Shown here: positions 23,844 through 55,500 of the stretch, piece after piece | Layout: every line of letters begins with the position of its first letter | Position numbering within the stretch: position 1 is the first letter of the stretch | Source: Ovis canadensis | Taxonomy: Eukaryota; Chordata; Mammalia; Artiodactyla; Bovidae | Length of the DNA: 64,000 nucleotides | Reading direction: 5' to 3' | NCBI RefSeq assembly: GCF_042477335.2 | Contig: NC_091249.1 | Span: 51,568,001 to 51,632,000, forward strand | Made by a program: the position numbers and the translations under genes | The notes under the pieces: model-generated | Database searches by the model: none | Told to the model about the DNA's origin: nothing | Seen by the model: only the letters and a program-made list of their open reading frames with translations

Positions 23844-24063
23844 TGCATGCTCAGCCACTTCAGTCGTGTCTGGCTCTTTGTGAGCACATGGACTGTAGCC
23901 CACCAGGCTCCTCTGTCTATGGGATTCTCCAGGCAAGAATCCTGGAGTGGGTTACCATGCCATCCTCCAGAAGATCTTCCCAACCCAGGGATCGAACCCA
24001 TGTCTCCTACATCTCCTGCACTGGCAGGCAGATTCTTCAGTGCTGAGCCACTGGGGAAGACCC
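23844..24063 (-). repeat. Bov-tA SINE
   Basis: Complete antisense element: BovA body on the left and tRNA-like head on the right, ending GAGCCACTGGGGAAGACCC. Confidence 0.93.
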
Positions 24064-24633
24064 AAGGAGCCCCACTCCCCCCAAAATATTTTTGGAATTG
24101 GTGAATGTCCACAGCATTTTGTAACTGTATCTCCTATAAGGCATTTCATTAGTAACTGCCTCCCCCTGCTAAACCCTGAGCTGAGGGCAGGGGAGATAGG
24201 CTTCAAAACTGTCAAAGGTCCAAACCTTTTTAAAAAGGAGATGTGCCTCCAGTTCATAAGGAGCACCTCGGATACCACTGCTCCTGCCTGGAGCCTGACT
24301 GGAGCAGGCAGGAGAGAGGACCACGCCTGTGGGTGGGGGTCCCTGGAACCCATGTGGGTGGGGATGTTTGTACCCAGACAACCTCCAAACCCATCAGGGC
24401 CTCTGAGCTTCAGGATGAATCCAACAGAATTCAGTAATAACTGTGTTTCCCTGGATAAGCAACACCCCTTCCATTCGTGCATGAATCCCAATCTTACCCA
24501 AATCACTTCCTCCAAGTAAGAGAGGTTCTAGAACACCCATAGGTTCAACATGTAAATTAGAGTTCATGACTGAATGTGATGCAGTTACTGAAAACAATAT
24601 GTGTGCTGGGTGTAAAGACAGAGGAAAAGGCTC

Positions 24634-24851
24634 AGGACTTCCCTGGTGGCGCAGACAGTTAAGCGTCTGTCTACAATGCAGGAGACCTGGGTTCGATCCC
24701 TGGGTCGGGAAGATCCCCTGGAGAAGGAAATGGCAATCCACTCCAGGACTATTGCCTGGAAAATCCCATGGACAGAGGAGCCTGGTAGGCTACAGTCCAT
24801 GGGGTCGCAAAGAGTCGGACACGACTGAGCGACTTCACTTCACTTCACTTT
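24634..24851 (+). repeat. Bov-tA SINE with CACTT tail repeats
   Basis: Complete sense element from the GACTTCCCTGGTGGCGCAGA head to GACACGACTGAGCGACTTCA, followed by three CACTT tail units. It is close to the consensus I remember, so it is probably young. Confidence 0.95.
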
Positions 24852-25930
24852 AGAATGTTAGATGAAAGGAAGCAAGATGCAGTCTTCTAGAGACAATCAT
24901 TCCAAAATCAGCACAGGGAAAAAGACGAAAGGCAGTGTCTTAGACACCACAGTGAGGTTTCTGGGCAGCAGGACTGCTTTTATTTTCCTTTTGCTCTGAA
25001 TGGAGACCCTTCTAGTAAGCACCTGGTGGCTGATTCCCTGCCTTAGTTCCTCAGAATCTTCCAGAACAAGCCATATGGCTTACCCTCCAAACCAGGGTAC
25101 TTTGCAAAATGAAAGGGGACTGTGGGCCAACAATCATAACCCAGATGTGGCTGGGCAAACTGGGACTCATGATCACTCTACTCAAAACCAATCCCAGCCA
25201 CGCCTCCATCCCCCTCACCCTCGTGGGTTCTCTGGCCTGAACTACCATGGCTGCAGTGTGGTGGTGCTGGGATCCAAAGGCAGGTTGGCCTGTTTCCTTG
25301 CTCTTGGTCACTTCAACAGTCTATTGTGAACTCTACGCAGTGGATGATCCCACAGCGCTCTGCAAATTAAGCACTAATATTAAAGAGGGAAGTGGACAAA
25401 AATGTCCCTCCTCCTTGAAGGAAAGCGCTGGGTCTGTGTCACCCTAAGATGTGTAAGATGTTGAGCAATCAGAGGGCTGTTGAGCCAAGAGCTGTTGACC
25501 TGGAACAGGGCTTAGAATCTGGAGAAGTTGGGGCCACTTCTTTGGCAGGGACACTTCAACCATCCTAGAAACAGTGAAAGAGGCATGAGAGCGTGAAGAG
25601 AGCAAACATGCTGAGCTCCTTTGTTCAAGGCACTAAGATGGGTCATTTAGCTCATTGGGTCCTACAGCTCCCAGACAAATCCATACTCCTTGCCATTTTC
25701 TAAATCCCTTAGAAGGGAATGACATGTCTCTATGTGATTATGGGCTCTCAACTCAGGCTTCCAGGTCCTATAAAAGGGAAAGAAACTTTCAAAGACTCCC
25801 TGCATTTCAGGGACCCCTCAACAGACCTCAGGTCATCATCAGCTTCTTGATCCAGAAACCCAGCTGTGATACACCTCCTCTCCCTCCCACCCCCCAAACA
25901 CCAGCTGTTCTGCCCAAGCAGCTGTTCTGC

Positions 25931-26098
25931 TTGGGCAGACGATAAAGAATCTGCCTGCAATGCGGGAGACCTGAGCTAGATCCCTGGGTAGTGAAGATTC
26001 CCTGGAGGACGGAATGGCTACCCACTTAAGTATTCTTGCCTGGAGAATTCCATGGACTGTATATTCCATGGGGTCGCAAAGAACACAACTAAGGCCTA
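25931..26098 (+). repeat. Bov-tA SINE, diverged
   Basis: Sense element missing part of the head, with an internal deletion before GTATATTCCATGGGGTCGCA. Confidence 0.85.
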
Positions 26099-26719
26099 AC
26101 TATTTCAGATTTCAATAAAAAGCATCCCAGGAGCACACATTCTCCTCTCGGTTCCTTTTCTTCCCACTTAGATTCAGACCTCATCCTTCATCACCTGGGC
26201 CATCTCATCACCCTCTTACCTGGTCTGTCTGCTTCCAGACTCACTCCCCTTGACTCATGCCATCCCTCCCACACCCAGAACCTCTCTCAAATGCAGGCCA
26301 GGCCCTGCCCCATTCAGGTAGGGGCTTCACGTTCTCTGGGGTCATATCTCAGATCTGGGGTCGTGGACCTCCCACGGTTGAGCACTACACAGCCGCTTTG
26401 AGGTTGTCTTCTGTTGTCTCCTCCATCACACACTCTCGCCCTTCAAACATCCCTAAGGATACCCAGAGGCAAAGCAAGTATACAGTGAGTTTAGGTTACC
26501 TCCTAGGGAGTACAGTCAGGCCAAGAATGAGGGAAAGAGGCCAGAGCCATGGCATCTCTGGGGACTCTGGGAATGAGGTGCCTGAGTGGCATCAGGGTCT
26601 CTGCCTAGGGACACGGGACCATCTGTGCCCTCCTTGCTGGTTCTGAGTCACAGCTCAGGCTGGGTATCTGTGTGGGAGAGGAAAGAGCCTATCCACAGAC
26701 TCCCCCTGCAGAGCTGACG

Positions 26720-26891
26720 ATTAGCAATTAACCAGGAGGAATCTCCAGGATGAAGTTAATTGGGGAAGAGGGGAGAGAAGCTAGGATTCTAGGGACTTTG
26801 CCCTTGACCCAAAGGTATAAAGCCAGGTTCTCCTCAGGCTCCTAGGGCTTTCCTGAGCTGCTGGGCAGGAGCTGAAACACAGAACACCAAG
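26720..26891 (+). promoter_or_regulatory. SLC34A1: SLC34A1 promoter and non-coding exon 1
   Basis: A TATA box (TATAAAG at 26816-26822) places the transcription start near 26846. Exon 1 would end at 26891 before a strong donor (AAG then GTGAGT). Upstream, ATTAGCAATTAAC at 26720-26732 resembles an HNF1 site on the minus strand (GTTAATTGCTAAT), and a second GTTAAT lies at 26755-26760. HNF1-type sites fit a proximal-tubule gene, but binding is inference. Confidence 0.75.
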
Positions 26892-27848
26892 GTGAGTCCA
26901 GAGTCCCCACATCCCAATCCCATCCCTATCTTAGCAGAAAATGGGCCCATTGCCCCTGTCCTTACTGTGCTCCCATTTCCCATCCCCTCTAACATCTCAG
27001 TCCCAGCCCAGCCTGGCTCACTGCCTCAGAGTCTGCAGAATGGACTCATGCTCTTCCAAGGCTTGGAATTCAGCTCTGCATGGTCTCCAACCCCAACAGT
27101 CAGGACCCTTGGAATAAGGTTGGGGGTGGGGGGTGGGGGTGCTGAAGTAGATGGGGGTACTCCCACCCCAACAGCCACCAAGAACTCCTGGGGCAGTTCA
27201 AGGGGTCCTAAAGCAAATTGGAGACTTCCCAGACTTGGGGTCAGGGTGGGGACCCTCCTTAACTCAACCAGTCCTGGTTTGAGCCTCATACATGGCAGAA
27301 AGTCCCATCAGTGTTTGTTTATTGCTGGGGCGGGGCCGGGAAGGATACGGATGGATAGGGAAAGAAGTTCACTTGTGAGGGTGTACCTCTGGGACACCTC
27401 TGGTGGTACCTTCCCCTGTCATTAGAATGCTTGTTCCTGTTGCCACATTCCATCGATCTGAGGGATTATTTCATTGACATCTGTTTCTCTGCTAGACTTT
27501 GAGCTTCCTGGGGGCAGAAGCTGTATCTGTATTTAGCTAGCTGTACTCCAGCATCGAGCTCAGTGCCTGAGAAAGAGTAGATGCTCAATAAATACTTGCT
27601 GAATGAATGAATGAATCTCAAAATCTGTGCTGAGCACCTGTGTGCCTCTTTGGGTGTGTGTGGTGGTGGAGGGTGTGCTTCGCTGGGGGTGTGTTCGGGA
27701 TCACACACCATGGGCGTTTGTGCAAGTGAGTATATGGGTGTGGATGTAGGGGGATGAGTGTGTGAGTGTGTGTCAGTTTCCAGGACACAGCAGTTGTCAC
27801 TCAGTGTTGCTATGCCTCTGATGCGCAGGCCCACAGTGTGCACTTGAG
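26892..27848 (+). other. SLC34A1: SLC34A1 intron 1 and untranslated start of exon 2
   Basis: Contains G-rich runs at about 27118-27145, an antisense MIR/L2-like remnant with a GAAT microsatellite at about 27480-27615, and TG-rich sequence at about 27650-27775. The exon 2 acceptor is CAG at 27826-27828 or CAG at 27834-27836. I cannot choose between them from sequence alone. Confidence 0.6.
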
Positions 27849-39778
<11,930 letters not shown>

Positions 39779-40255
39779 GCTCCAGCCCAGATGGCTGCCT
39801 GGAGCCAGAAGGAGCCTGTGTCTGAGATGCCCAGGGTGGAAGGGCAGAGGGGTGCGTCTGGGCATGTGCCGGTGCTTGTACAGGTCCTGGGAGGTCTCGG
39901 CTTGTGCGGCTGAGAGTGAGTGTATGTGCGCATGTGGGGGGGCCGCATGCCAACTGCAAGGTATCTGGGTATGATTGTGAGTCCTTTGCAGATGTATTTG
40001 GAAGCCTGCACTTGTGTCCCTGTGTACACACAACTCTGACTATGCTGGGTGGGAGTGAGGGTGAGTCTGTGTATGTGACCTACAGCTGTTTGCTAGGGCA
40101 CAGATGTCGGTGCCTGATTTATTGCTTGAATTCTCACCCCCTCCCTGCCACCTTCCTTCCTCCATGGTACCATTCTCCTCATCCTCACCCAGGGTTTCTG
40201 CATCTCCGCTACAAGGCCCTTCCTAACACTGCCTGATTAAAAAGAAAAGAAAGAA
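39779..40255 (+). terminator. SLC34A1: SLC34A1 3' UTR with poly(A) signal
   Basis: The 3' UTR begins after TAG at 39776-39778. ATTAAA at 40236-40241 is the only good poly(A) signal, so cleavage is expected near 40255. Confidence 0.75.
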
Positions 40256-41500
40256 ATGAAACTCTCATTGTGCACTTGGAAATCTGCTTGTTCTCCATCT
40301 GGAGAGGAGGAACAGATCATGGTTTGGGGCTCAGCAGTACTGTCTCCCCTCCGAAAGAGACCCTGCTGTGCCCTGGGAAAGCCAGCCAACAAGCTCTCCC
40401 CAACAATCCTCCTGACCCTGCCTAATGAATCCAATCCACAATTCAAACTCCCTGGAGGCCCCTTGAGGGCTACCTTAAGGCAAGTGGAAGGAGGGCTCTG
40501 TGCACCTCTATCTCCCAACCCCAGCAGGCTGACCTCTGCTCTCTACCTGTCTCGCTCCCCTACTCTGAGATAAAATCAGTTCTCTAGAAACCAAGTGACA
40601 GGTGGGGGTGCCCATCAGGGCTACTGAAGGAAGGAGAGGGAGGGTAGAGACGGGCAAGAAATGCCATGCCCTGGGCCCCAGTGTGCAGCGGGCAGAGACC
40701 AGTCACTTTCTCTCCCATCTTTATACTCTGCCTTTGGGCAGTAAACCAGGCTTCATTTAAGCCCACCAAAGTTTTTCAATTCCTCCTCCCCCACAGGGCC
40801 CCCTGAACAGAGCTCTGCAGAAGGAGAGGTAAAGAGTGGGCAATGCCAAAGCTCCTCCCTCTAGTCCAGGGACATCTCTGGGGCCTTTGGACCCCAAAGG
40901 GGCAGGAAGACTGTAGGGCCCCACATCTAGTTGTGATGGTCTACAACACTTGCCTCCCCACCCCCACATCCACCCGCTTTGAAGTGTTGTCGAGGGATGC
41001 AAGGGCCTGGAAGCCAGAGAGCTGTTTTCCAAGCTACCAACCCCATCATGTTACCCATCCACAGCCCTTGCTAGTGCTTCCTGCTGGTGGAGGTGAGAAG
41101 TACATTGGCCCCAGCTTAGGGAGTGGTGCGGGAGGGTGGGGAGGGGACTTCCTTTAGAGTTTGTCTCACACAGACTTGTGGAAGTTTTGTGGGAAAGGAT
41201 ACTCAGGTCTGAGTTGCAGGGTTTGAGGAGGCTACCCGCTTATCAGCTTGGGTGTCCCTAGGGACCCTGGGGAGGCACCAAGGCCCTGGGACTCTGGCCT
41301 AGGGAGTTAGTCCAGAGGCAGGGCACCCATGGGAGGTCCTGAGATAGATAGAGCCTAGGAGACTGGGAAGCGTCTGGACTCATAATAAGAATCTCACCAG
41401 ACACCCTTCTGCAAGGATCTAGTAAAGTACCTTCCTCATCGGCAATTCCCCCCACACCCTCTCACAACTCGAGTGTGAGTCTGCCACGCCCAGGTCAGAC
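40256..41500. other. Intergenic gap between SLC34A1 and PFN3
   Basis: Unique-looking sequence between two convergent gene ends. I see no gene or recognised repeat. Confidence 0.6.
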
Positions 41501-41506
41501 TTTATT
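41501..41506 (-). terminator. PFN3: PFN3 poly(A) signal
   Basis: AATAAA on the minus strand, 21 bases past the PFN3 stop codon, giving a very short 3' UTR. Confidence 0.85.
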
Positions 41507-41527
41507 CTGGACTGGCTAGCTGTCCCG

Positions 41528-41941
41528 CTAGGTGCCCTGCACGCGCAGCCCATGGATCAGCTCGTGCATCGTCTTGTTGAGAATGCCCCCATGCACGCCC
41601 CGCCGGCCCATGAGCACGAGCAGCGCCCGAGGCGTGTGGCCCACGCAGATGGCGCGCCCGTCCAGACCCTTCGTGCGCGCGTCCAGCACTCCGTCTCCCT
41701 CGGCCAGCAGGTGGTCTCGGATGACGCAGCAACGGCGGCCCGCCACGCACAGCCCCGCCTGCAGGAAGGTGCTCCGGTCTGGCCCGGTGAGCACACCCAC
41801 CTCCTGCGGTGAGATGGCCGCCAGCAGGCCCCCAGGCCGCGAGGCCCACACGCAACGATTGTCCGAGTGGCCCACGATGGCCACGTCATCGATGCGCTGG
41901 TCCCGAAGCACTGCACTGATGTAACCTTTCCAGTCGCCCAT
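41528..41941 (-). CDS. PFN3: Profilin-3
   Basis: Small actin-monomer and poly-proline binding protein expressed in testis (spermatids). A single open frame of 137 codons starts [12 protein letters not shown] and ends GLRVQGT, the length and boundaries of mammalian PFN3. The profilin fold is recognisable by the N-terminal W-Y pair, the central [13 protein letters not shown] segment and the C-terminal helix [12 protein letters not shown]. The gene is intronless, as in other mammals, and very CpG-rich. It lies tail-to-tail with SLC34A1 and head-to-tail with F12, each about 2 kb or less away. Two CRE-like motifs lie 80-110 bases upstream of the ATG. No frame damage is seen, so it appears functional. 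Confidence 0.96.
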   Translation of the reverse strand: MGDWKGYISAVLRDQRIDDVAIVGHSDNRCVWASRPGGLLAAISPQEVGVLTGPDRSTFLQAGLCVAGRRCCVIRDHLLAEGDGVLDARTKGLDGRAICVGHTPRALLVLMGRRGVHGGILNKTMHELIHGLRVQGT

Positions 41942-42022
41942 TCCGGCTCAGAGTGCGCCCCTCGCTTCGCACTATCCTGCGTTGTCCAGCTGCGCCATGC
42001 GCCTAGAATGCCCAGGACACTA

Positions 42023-42052
42023 TGACGTATTCAGGGGTGTGGTTATGACGTT
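42023..42052 (-). promoter_or_regulatory. PFN3: Paired CRE-like motifs upstream of PFN3
   Basis: TGACGTA at 42023-42029 and TGACGTT at 42046-42052 lie 82-111 bases upstream of the PFN3 start codon. CREM drives many spermatid genes through such sites, and PFN3 is a spermatid gene. The motifs are seen; their function is inferred. Confidence 0.5.
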
Positions 42053-42235
42053 GAGGTAACCGTGATGCCACACAGGGGTTGCCTACGCTGGAGAACAGGA
42101 TGGGGGTGGGGCCGCGTTTGTACCTATCGCCGGATGCGGTTTTAAAGTTGGCCTGAAGCAATTGCACAGCAGTCAAAATAACTCTAAAACAACAACGAAA
42201 ACAAAGCTCTTACTTAAATGGTCCATCAAGCACAG

Positions 42236-42495
42236 CATGCTGCTGCTGCTAAGTTGCTTCAGCCGTGTCCGACTCTGTGCGACCCCACTGACGGCAGCCA
42301 CCAGGCTCCCCTGACCCTGGGATTCTCCAGGCAAGAATACTGGAGTGGGTTGCCAGTTCCTTCTCCAATGAGTGAAAGTGAAAAGTGAAAGTGAAGTCGC
42401 TAGCGACCCCATGGACTGGAGCCTACCAGGCTCCTCCGTCCATGGGATTTTCCAGGCAAGAGTACTGGAGTGGGGTGCCATTGCCTTCTCTGGTG
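42236..42495 (-). repeat. BOV-A2 dimeric SINE
   Basis: Two antisense BovA monomers joined by a GTGAAAGTGAAAAGTGAAAG linker, with a CTGCTGCTG start. Confidence 0.94.
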
Positions 42496-42564
42496 AGTTT
42501 AAAAACAAAAAGAAAAGTGCCCTGTCTGGACAGCCAGACCGCTCAGGCCTGATAACCATTCAAC

Positions 42565-42755
42565 CCTCAGAATGTGGTTCTCAGACATGAGGAGTATCAG
42601 AATCTCCTAGAAAGCTGTTAAATAGATTGCTGGGTCCCAACTCAGAGTTTCTTTCATCCTGTACTGTGGGATGTAGCCAGAGAAAATGCGTGTCTAACAA
42701 GTTCCCTGCTGAGGGTCCAGGAACCACACTTCGAGATCCACTGCCCTAGTGAGAA
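42565..42755 (+). repeat. MER5A DNA transposon
   Basis: Sense element, from GAATGTGGTTCTCAGACATG through TTGCTGGGTCCCAACTCAGA to CCACACTTCGAGATCCACTG. Confidence 0.75.
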
Positions 42756-42780
42756 TTAGGGCAGGGGTAAGGGGCTTCTA

Positions 42781-43070
42781 CGGAGAAGGCAATGGCAGTA
42801 CTCTTTGCCTGGAAAATCCCATGGACGGCAGAGCCATGTAGGCTGCAGTCCATATGGTTGCTAAGAGTAGAACACGACTGAGCAACTTCACTTTCACTTT
42901 TCACTGACTTCACTTTCACTTTTCACTTTCATGCATTGTAGAATGAAATGGCAACCCACTCCAGTGTTCTTGCCTGGAGAATCCCAGGGACGGGGGAGCC
43001 TGGTGGGCTTGTGTCTGTGGAGTCACGCAGAGTCAGACACGACTGAAGTGACTTAGCAGAAGCAGCAGCA
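42781..43070 (+). repeat. BOV-A2 dimeric SINE
   Basis: Sense dimer. The linker is enlarged by a second copy of the CACTTTCACTTTTCACT unit. It ends TGACTTAGCAGAAGCAGCAG. Confidence 0.93.
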
Positions 43071-43130
43071 TCAAGGGGCTTCCAAGCCAGCAGCCTTAAG
43101 AGCCCACACCACTGTTTTAATGTTGAGTCC

Positions 43131-43250
43131 TTTTTTTTTTGTTTTTAATCTTTTGGTAGCGGCATGTAGGATCTTAGTTCCCCCACCAGGGAATGCACCC
43201 CCTATATTGGAAGCATGGAGTCTCAACCACTGGACTGCCAGGGAAGTCCC
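43131..43250 (-). repeat. CHR SINE
   Basis: Antisense element from a T-rich start to CTGCCAGGGAAGTCCC. Confidence 0.85.
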
Positions 43251-43257
43251 TAATGTT

Positions 43258-43450
43258 AAGTACCTCTAACCATGGTTCTCAACCTCCACTGCAGATAGAA
43301 TCACCTGGGGAATTTTAAAAACACCCGGCCACCCACCCCCATCCCTAGAAATATTGATTTAGTTGACCTGAGGTGGATGTTGGGCATAGGTTCAAAAAGC
43401 TCCCCAAGGTGATTTGATGTACAGTCGAGGTTGAGAACTCCTGTTCTGTA
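43258..43450 (+). repeat. MER5-type DNA transposon
   Basis: Terminal inverted repeats are visible: CATGGTTCTCAACCTCCACT at the left and GAGGTTGAGAACTCCTG at the right. The internal AGAATCACCTGGGGAATTTT is typical of the family. Confidence 0.7.
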
Positions 43451-43611
43451 AACTTAAAATATTAGTTTCATATTCATGGAATCACCTCGCACTGGTTTGG
43501 TATACAGTGTGGCTTAGTAAATGTCAGCTGGACGTGAATTTAAATATTGCATCAGATCTCAATAGATTCTCTTCTCTGACTGGGTCTGAAGAAGTTGAGT
43601 ACCAGTATACT

Positions 43612-43793
43612 ATTTTGGGTAAAGAATCTGCCTGGGTTCGATCCCTGGGTTGGGAAAATATCCTGGAGGAGGGCATGGCAATGCACTCCAGTATTCTTGC
43701 CTGGAGAATCTCCAAGGACAGAGGACCCTGACAGGCTACAGTCCATGGGGTTGCAAAAGAGTCGGACACAACTGAGTGACTAAGCACACAGCA
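43612..43793 (+). repeat. Bov-tA SINE with deleted head
   Basis: Sense element in which part of the tRNA-like head (between CTGCCT and GGGTTCGATC) is missing. It ends within 70 bases of the F12 poly(A) signal. Confidence 0.9.
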
Positions 43794-43860
43794 CATACTG
43801 TCTTGGCATTTCCCAACAGGACCTTGAAGAGCTGAACGTTTCAAGCAGCTTCAAAAGCAC

Positions 43861-43866
43861 TTTATT
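43861..43866 (-). terminator. F12: F12 poly(A) signal
   Basis: AATAAA on the minus strand, 125 bases past the F12 stop codon. Confidence 0.85.
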
Positions 43867-43991
43867 GAGTGCCTATGCCATGCCTGGCCCCGGGCTGGCA
43901 GCGCTGGGGGGAATAGAACAATCCTTCCTATCCATAACCCCCTATCAGACATTCCAGAACTGCTGAGAAGGGAAAGACAGTCGCCGGGCCG

Positions 43992-52068
<8,077 letters not shown>

Positions 52069-52120
52069 GGCGTCTGTCTGTTGGTCCAAGCACTTGACCA
52101 GGAGTCCAGATCAATAGAAC

Positions 52121-52133
52121 TGGTCAAAGGTCC
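52121..52133 (-). promoter_or_regulatory. F12: DR1 nuclear-receptor motif at the F12 promoter
   Basis: TGGTCAAAGGTCC is a near-perfect one-base-spaced direct repeat 53-65 bases upstream of the F12 ATG. HNF4A binds DR1 sites and is known to control F12 in liver. No TATA box is seen nearby. The motif is seen; its use is inferred. Confidence 0.55.
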
Positions 52134-52402
52134 CTGAGGCCTGGGGAGCAGAGGTTGGTTGAGCTGCCCTTTTAGGCTGTTTATGGAAAGTCAAGCAGAG
52201 TTTCCTTGATGAACCCCTAAGGATGGGAAAGCTGGGAGCTGGTGGGTGGGAGTAGAATAATAAGGAGTGGGGCTCCCCCCCATCTTTCCCAGATAGTAGA
52301 ACTGGAAGCAGGAAGAGGGGTTGCCTCATTTCCAGTCTTACTGGGGATGAGGAGGGTAAGGAAATCCAAGAGAAGCTCCCTACTTTGGGAATCTGAGAGT
52401 CC

Positions 52403-52412
52403 ATGGGGAAGT
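52403..52412. repeat. Target-site duplication, copy 1
   Basis: ATGGGGAAGT, the first of three copies that bracket the BovA SINE and the BovB LINE. The others are at 52542-52553 and 55771-55782. Confidence 0.85.
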
Positions 52413-52541
52413 ATCTTGTTGTTTAGTTGCTAAGTCATGTTCGACTCTTTTGCAACCCCATGGACTGTAGCCCACCAGGTTCCCCTGTCCATGGGATAGC
52501 CCAGGCAAGAATACTGGAGTGCGTTGCCATTTCCTTCTCCA
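52413..52541 (-). repeat. BovA monomer SINE
   Basis: Antisense BovA starting with GTTGTTTAGTTGCTAAGTCA and ending TTTCCTTCTCC. It is flanked by ATGGGGAAGT on both sides. Confidence 0.93.
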
Positions 52542-52553
52542 ATGGGGAAGTGT

Positions 52554-55500
52554 GAGTATGATTTCAGAAAACTAGTCAATCTAATCACACTAGGACCACA
52601 GCCTTGTCTAACTCAATGAAACCAAGCCATGCCTGCAGGGCAACCCAAGACAGGCGGGTCATGGTGGAGAGGTCTGACAGAACGTGGTCCACTGGAGAAG
52701 GGAATGGCAAGCCACTTCAGTATTCTTGCCTTGAGAACCCCATGGACAGCATGAAAAGGCAAAATGATAGGATACTGAAAGAGGAACTCTCCAGGTCAGT
52801 AGATGCCCAATATGCTACTGGAGATCAGTGGAGAAGTAACTCCAGAAAGAATGAAGGGATGGAGCCAAAGCAAAAACAATACCCAGTTGTGCATGTGACT
52901 GGTGATAGAAGCAAGATCCGATGCTGTAAAGAGCAATAGTGCATAGGAACCTGGAATGTCAGGTCCATGAATCAAGGCAAATTGGAAGTGGTCAAACAAG
53001 AGATGGCAAGAGTGAACGTCGACATTCTAGGAATCAGCGAACTAAAATGGACTGGAATGGGTGAATTTAACTCAGATGACCATTGTATCTACTACAGAGG
53101 GTAGGAATCCCTCAGAAGAAATGGAGTAGCCATCATGGTCAACAAAAGAGTCTGAAATGCAGTACTTGGATGCAATCTAAAAAACGACAGAATGATCTCT
53201 GTTCATCTCCAAGGCAAACCATTCAATATCACAGTTATCCAAGTCTATGCCCCAACCAGTAATGCTGAAGAAGCTGAAGTTGAACGGTTTTATGAAGACC
53301 TACAATACCTTTTAGAACTAACACCCAAAAAAGATGTCCTTTTCATTATAGGGGACTGGAATGCAAAAGTAGGAAGTCAAGAAACACCTGGAGTAACAGG
53401 CAAATTTGGCCTTGGAATGCGGAATGAAGCAGGGCAAAGACTAATAGAGTTTTGCCAAGAAAACGCACTGGTCATAGCAAATACCCTCATCCAACAACAC
53501 AAGAGAAGACTCTACACATGGACATCACCAGATGGTCAACACCGAAATCAGACTGATTATATTCTATGCAGCCAAAGATGGAGAAGCTCTATACAGTCAA
53601 CAAAAAGAAGACCAGGAGCTGACTGTGGCTCAGATCATGAACTCCTTATTACCAAATTCAGACTGAAATTGAAGAGAGTAGGGGAAACCGCTAGACCATT
53701 CAGGTATGACCTAAATCAAATCCCTTATGATTATACAGTGGAAGTGAGAAATAGATTTAAGGGCCTAGATCTGATAGATAGAGTGCCTGATGAACTATGG
53801 AATGAAGTTCGCGACACTGTACAGGAGACAGGGATCAAGACCATCCCCATGGAAAAGAAATGCAAAAATGTAAAATGGCTGTCTGGGGAGGTCTTTTAAA
53901 TAGCTGTGAAAAGGAGAGAGGCAAAAAGCAAAGGAGAAAAGGAAAGATAAAAGCATCTGAATGCAGAGTTCCAAAGAATAGCAAGAAGGGATAAGAAAGC
54001 CTTCTTCAGCGATCAATGCAAAAAAATCGAGGAAAACAACAGAATGAGGAAGACTAGAGATCTCTTCAAGAAAATTAGAGATACCAAGGGAACATTTCAT
54101 GCAAAGATGGGCTCGATAAAGGACAGAAATGGTATGAACCTAACAGAAGCAGAAGATATTAAGAAGAGGTGGCAAGAATACACGGAAGAACTGTACAAAA
54201 AAGATCTTCACGACCCAGATAATCATGATGATGTGATCACTCATCTAGAGCCAGACATCCTGGAATGTGAAGTCAAGTGGGCCTTAGACAGCATCACTAT
54301 GGACAAAGCCAGTGGAGGAAATGGAATTCCAGTTGAGCTATTTCAAATCCTGAAAGATGATGCTGTGAAAGTGCTGCACTCAATATGCCAACAAATTTGG
54401 AAAACTCAGCAGTGGCCACAGGACTGGAAAAGGTCAGTTTTCCTTCCAATCCCAAAGAAAGGCAACGCCAAAGAATGCTCAAACTACTGCACAATTGCAC
54501 TCATCTCACACGCTAGTAAAGTAATGCTCAAAATTCTCCAAGCCAGGCTTCAGCAATATGTGAACCGTGAACTTCCAGATGTTCAAGCTGGCTTTAGAAA
54601 AGGCAGAGGAACCAGAGATCAAATTGCCAACATCCGCTGGATCATGGAAAAAGCAAGAGAGTTCCAGAAAAACATCTATTCTGCTTTATTGACTATGCCA
54701 AAGCCTTTGACTGTGTGGATCACAATCAACTGTGGAAAATTCTTCAAGAGATGGGAATACCAGACCACCTGACCTGCCTCCTGAGAAATCTGTATGCAGG
54801 TCAGGAAGCAACAGTTAGAACTGGACATGGAACAACAGACTGGTTCCAAATAGGAAAAGGAGTACGTCAAGGCTGTATATTGTCACCCTGCTTATTTAAC
54901 TTATATGCTGAGTACATCATGAGAAACGCTGGACTGGAAGAAACACAAGCTGGAATCAAGATTGCTGGGAGAAATATCAATAACCTCAGATATGCAGATG
55001 ACACCACCCTTATGGCAGAAAGTGAAGAGGAGCTAAAAAGCCTCTTGATGAAAGTGAAAGAGGAGAGTGAAAAAGTTGGCTTAAAGCTCAACATTCAGAA
55101 AACGAAGATCATGGCATCCTGTCCCATCACTTCATGGGAAATAGATGGGGAAACAATGGAAACAGTGTCAGACTTTATTTTTTTGGGCTCCAAAATCACT
55201 GCAGATGGTGACTCTAGCCATGAAATTAAAAGACGCTTACTCCTTGGAAGAAAAGTTATGACAAACCTAGATAGCATATTCAAAAGCAGAGACATTACTT
55301 TGCTGACTAAGGTCCGTCTAGTCAAGGCTATGGTTTTTCCTCTGGTCATGTATGGATGTGAGAGTTGGACTGTGAAGAAGGCTGAGCACTGAAGAATTGA
55401 TGCTTTTGAACTGTGGTGTTGGAGAAGACTCTTGAGAGTCCCTTGGACTGCAAGGAGATCCAACCAGTCCATTCTGAAGGAGATCAACCCTGGGGTTTCT

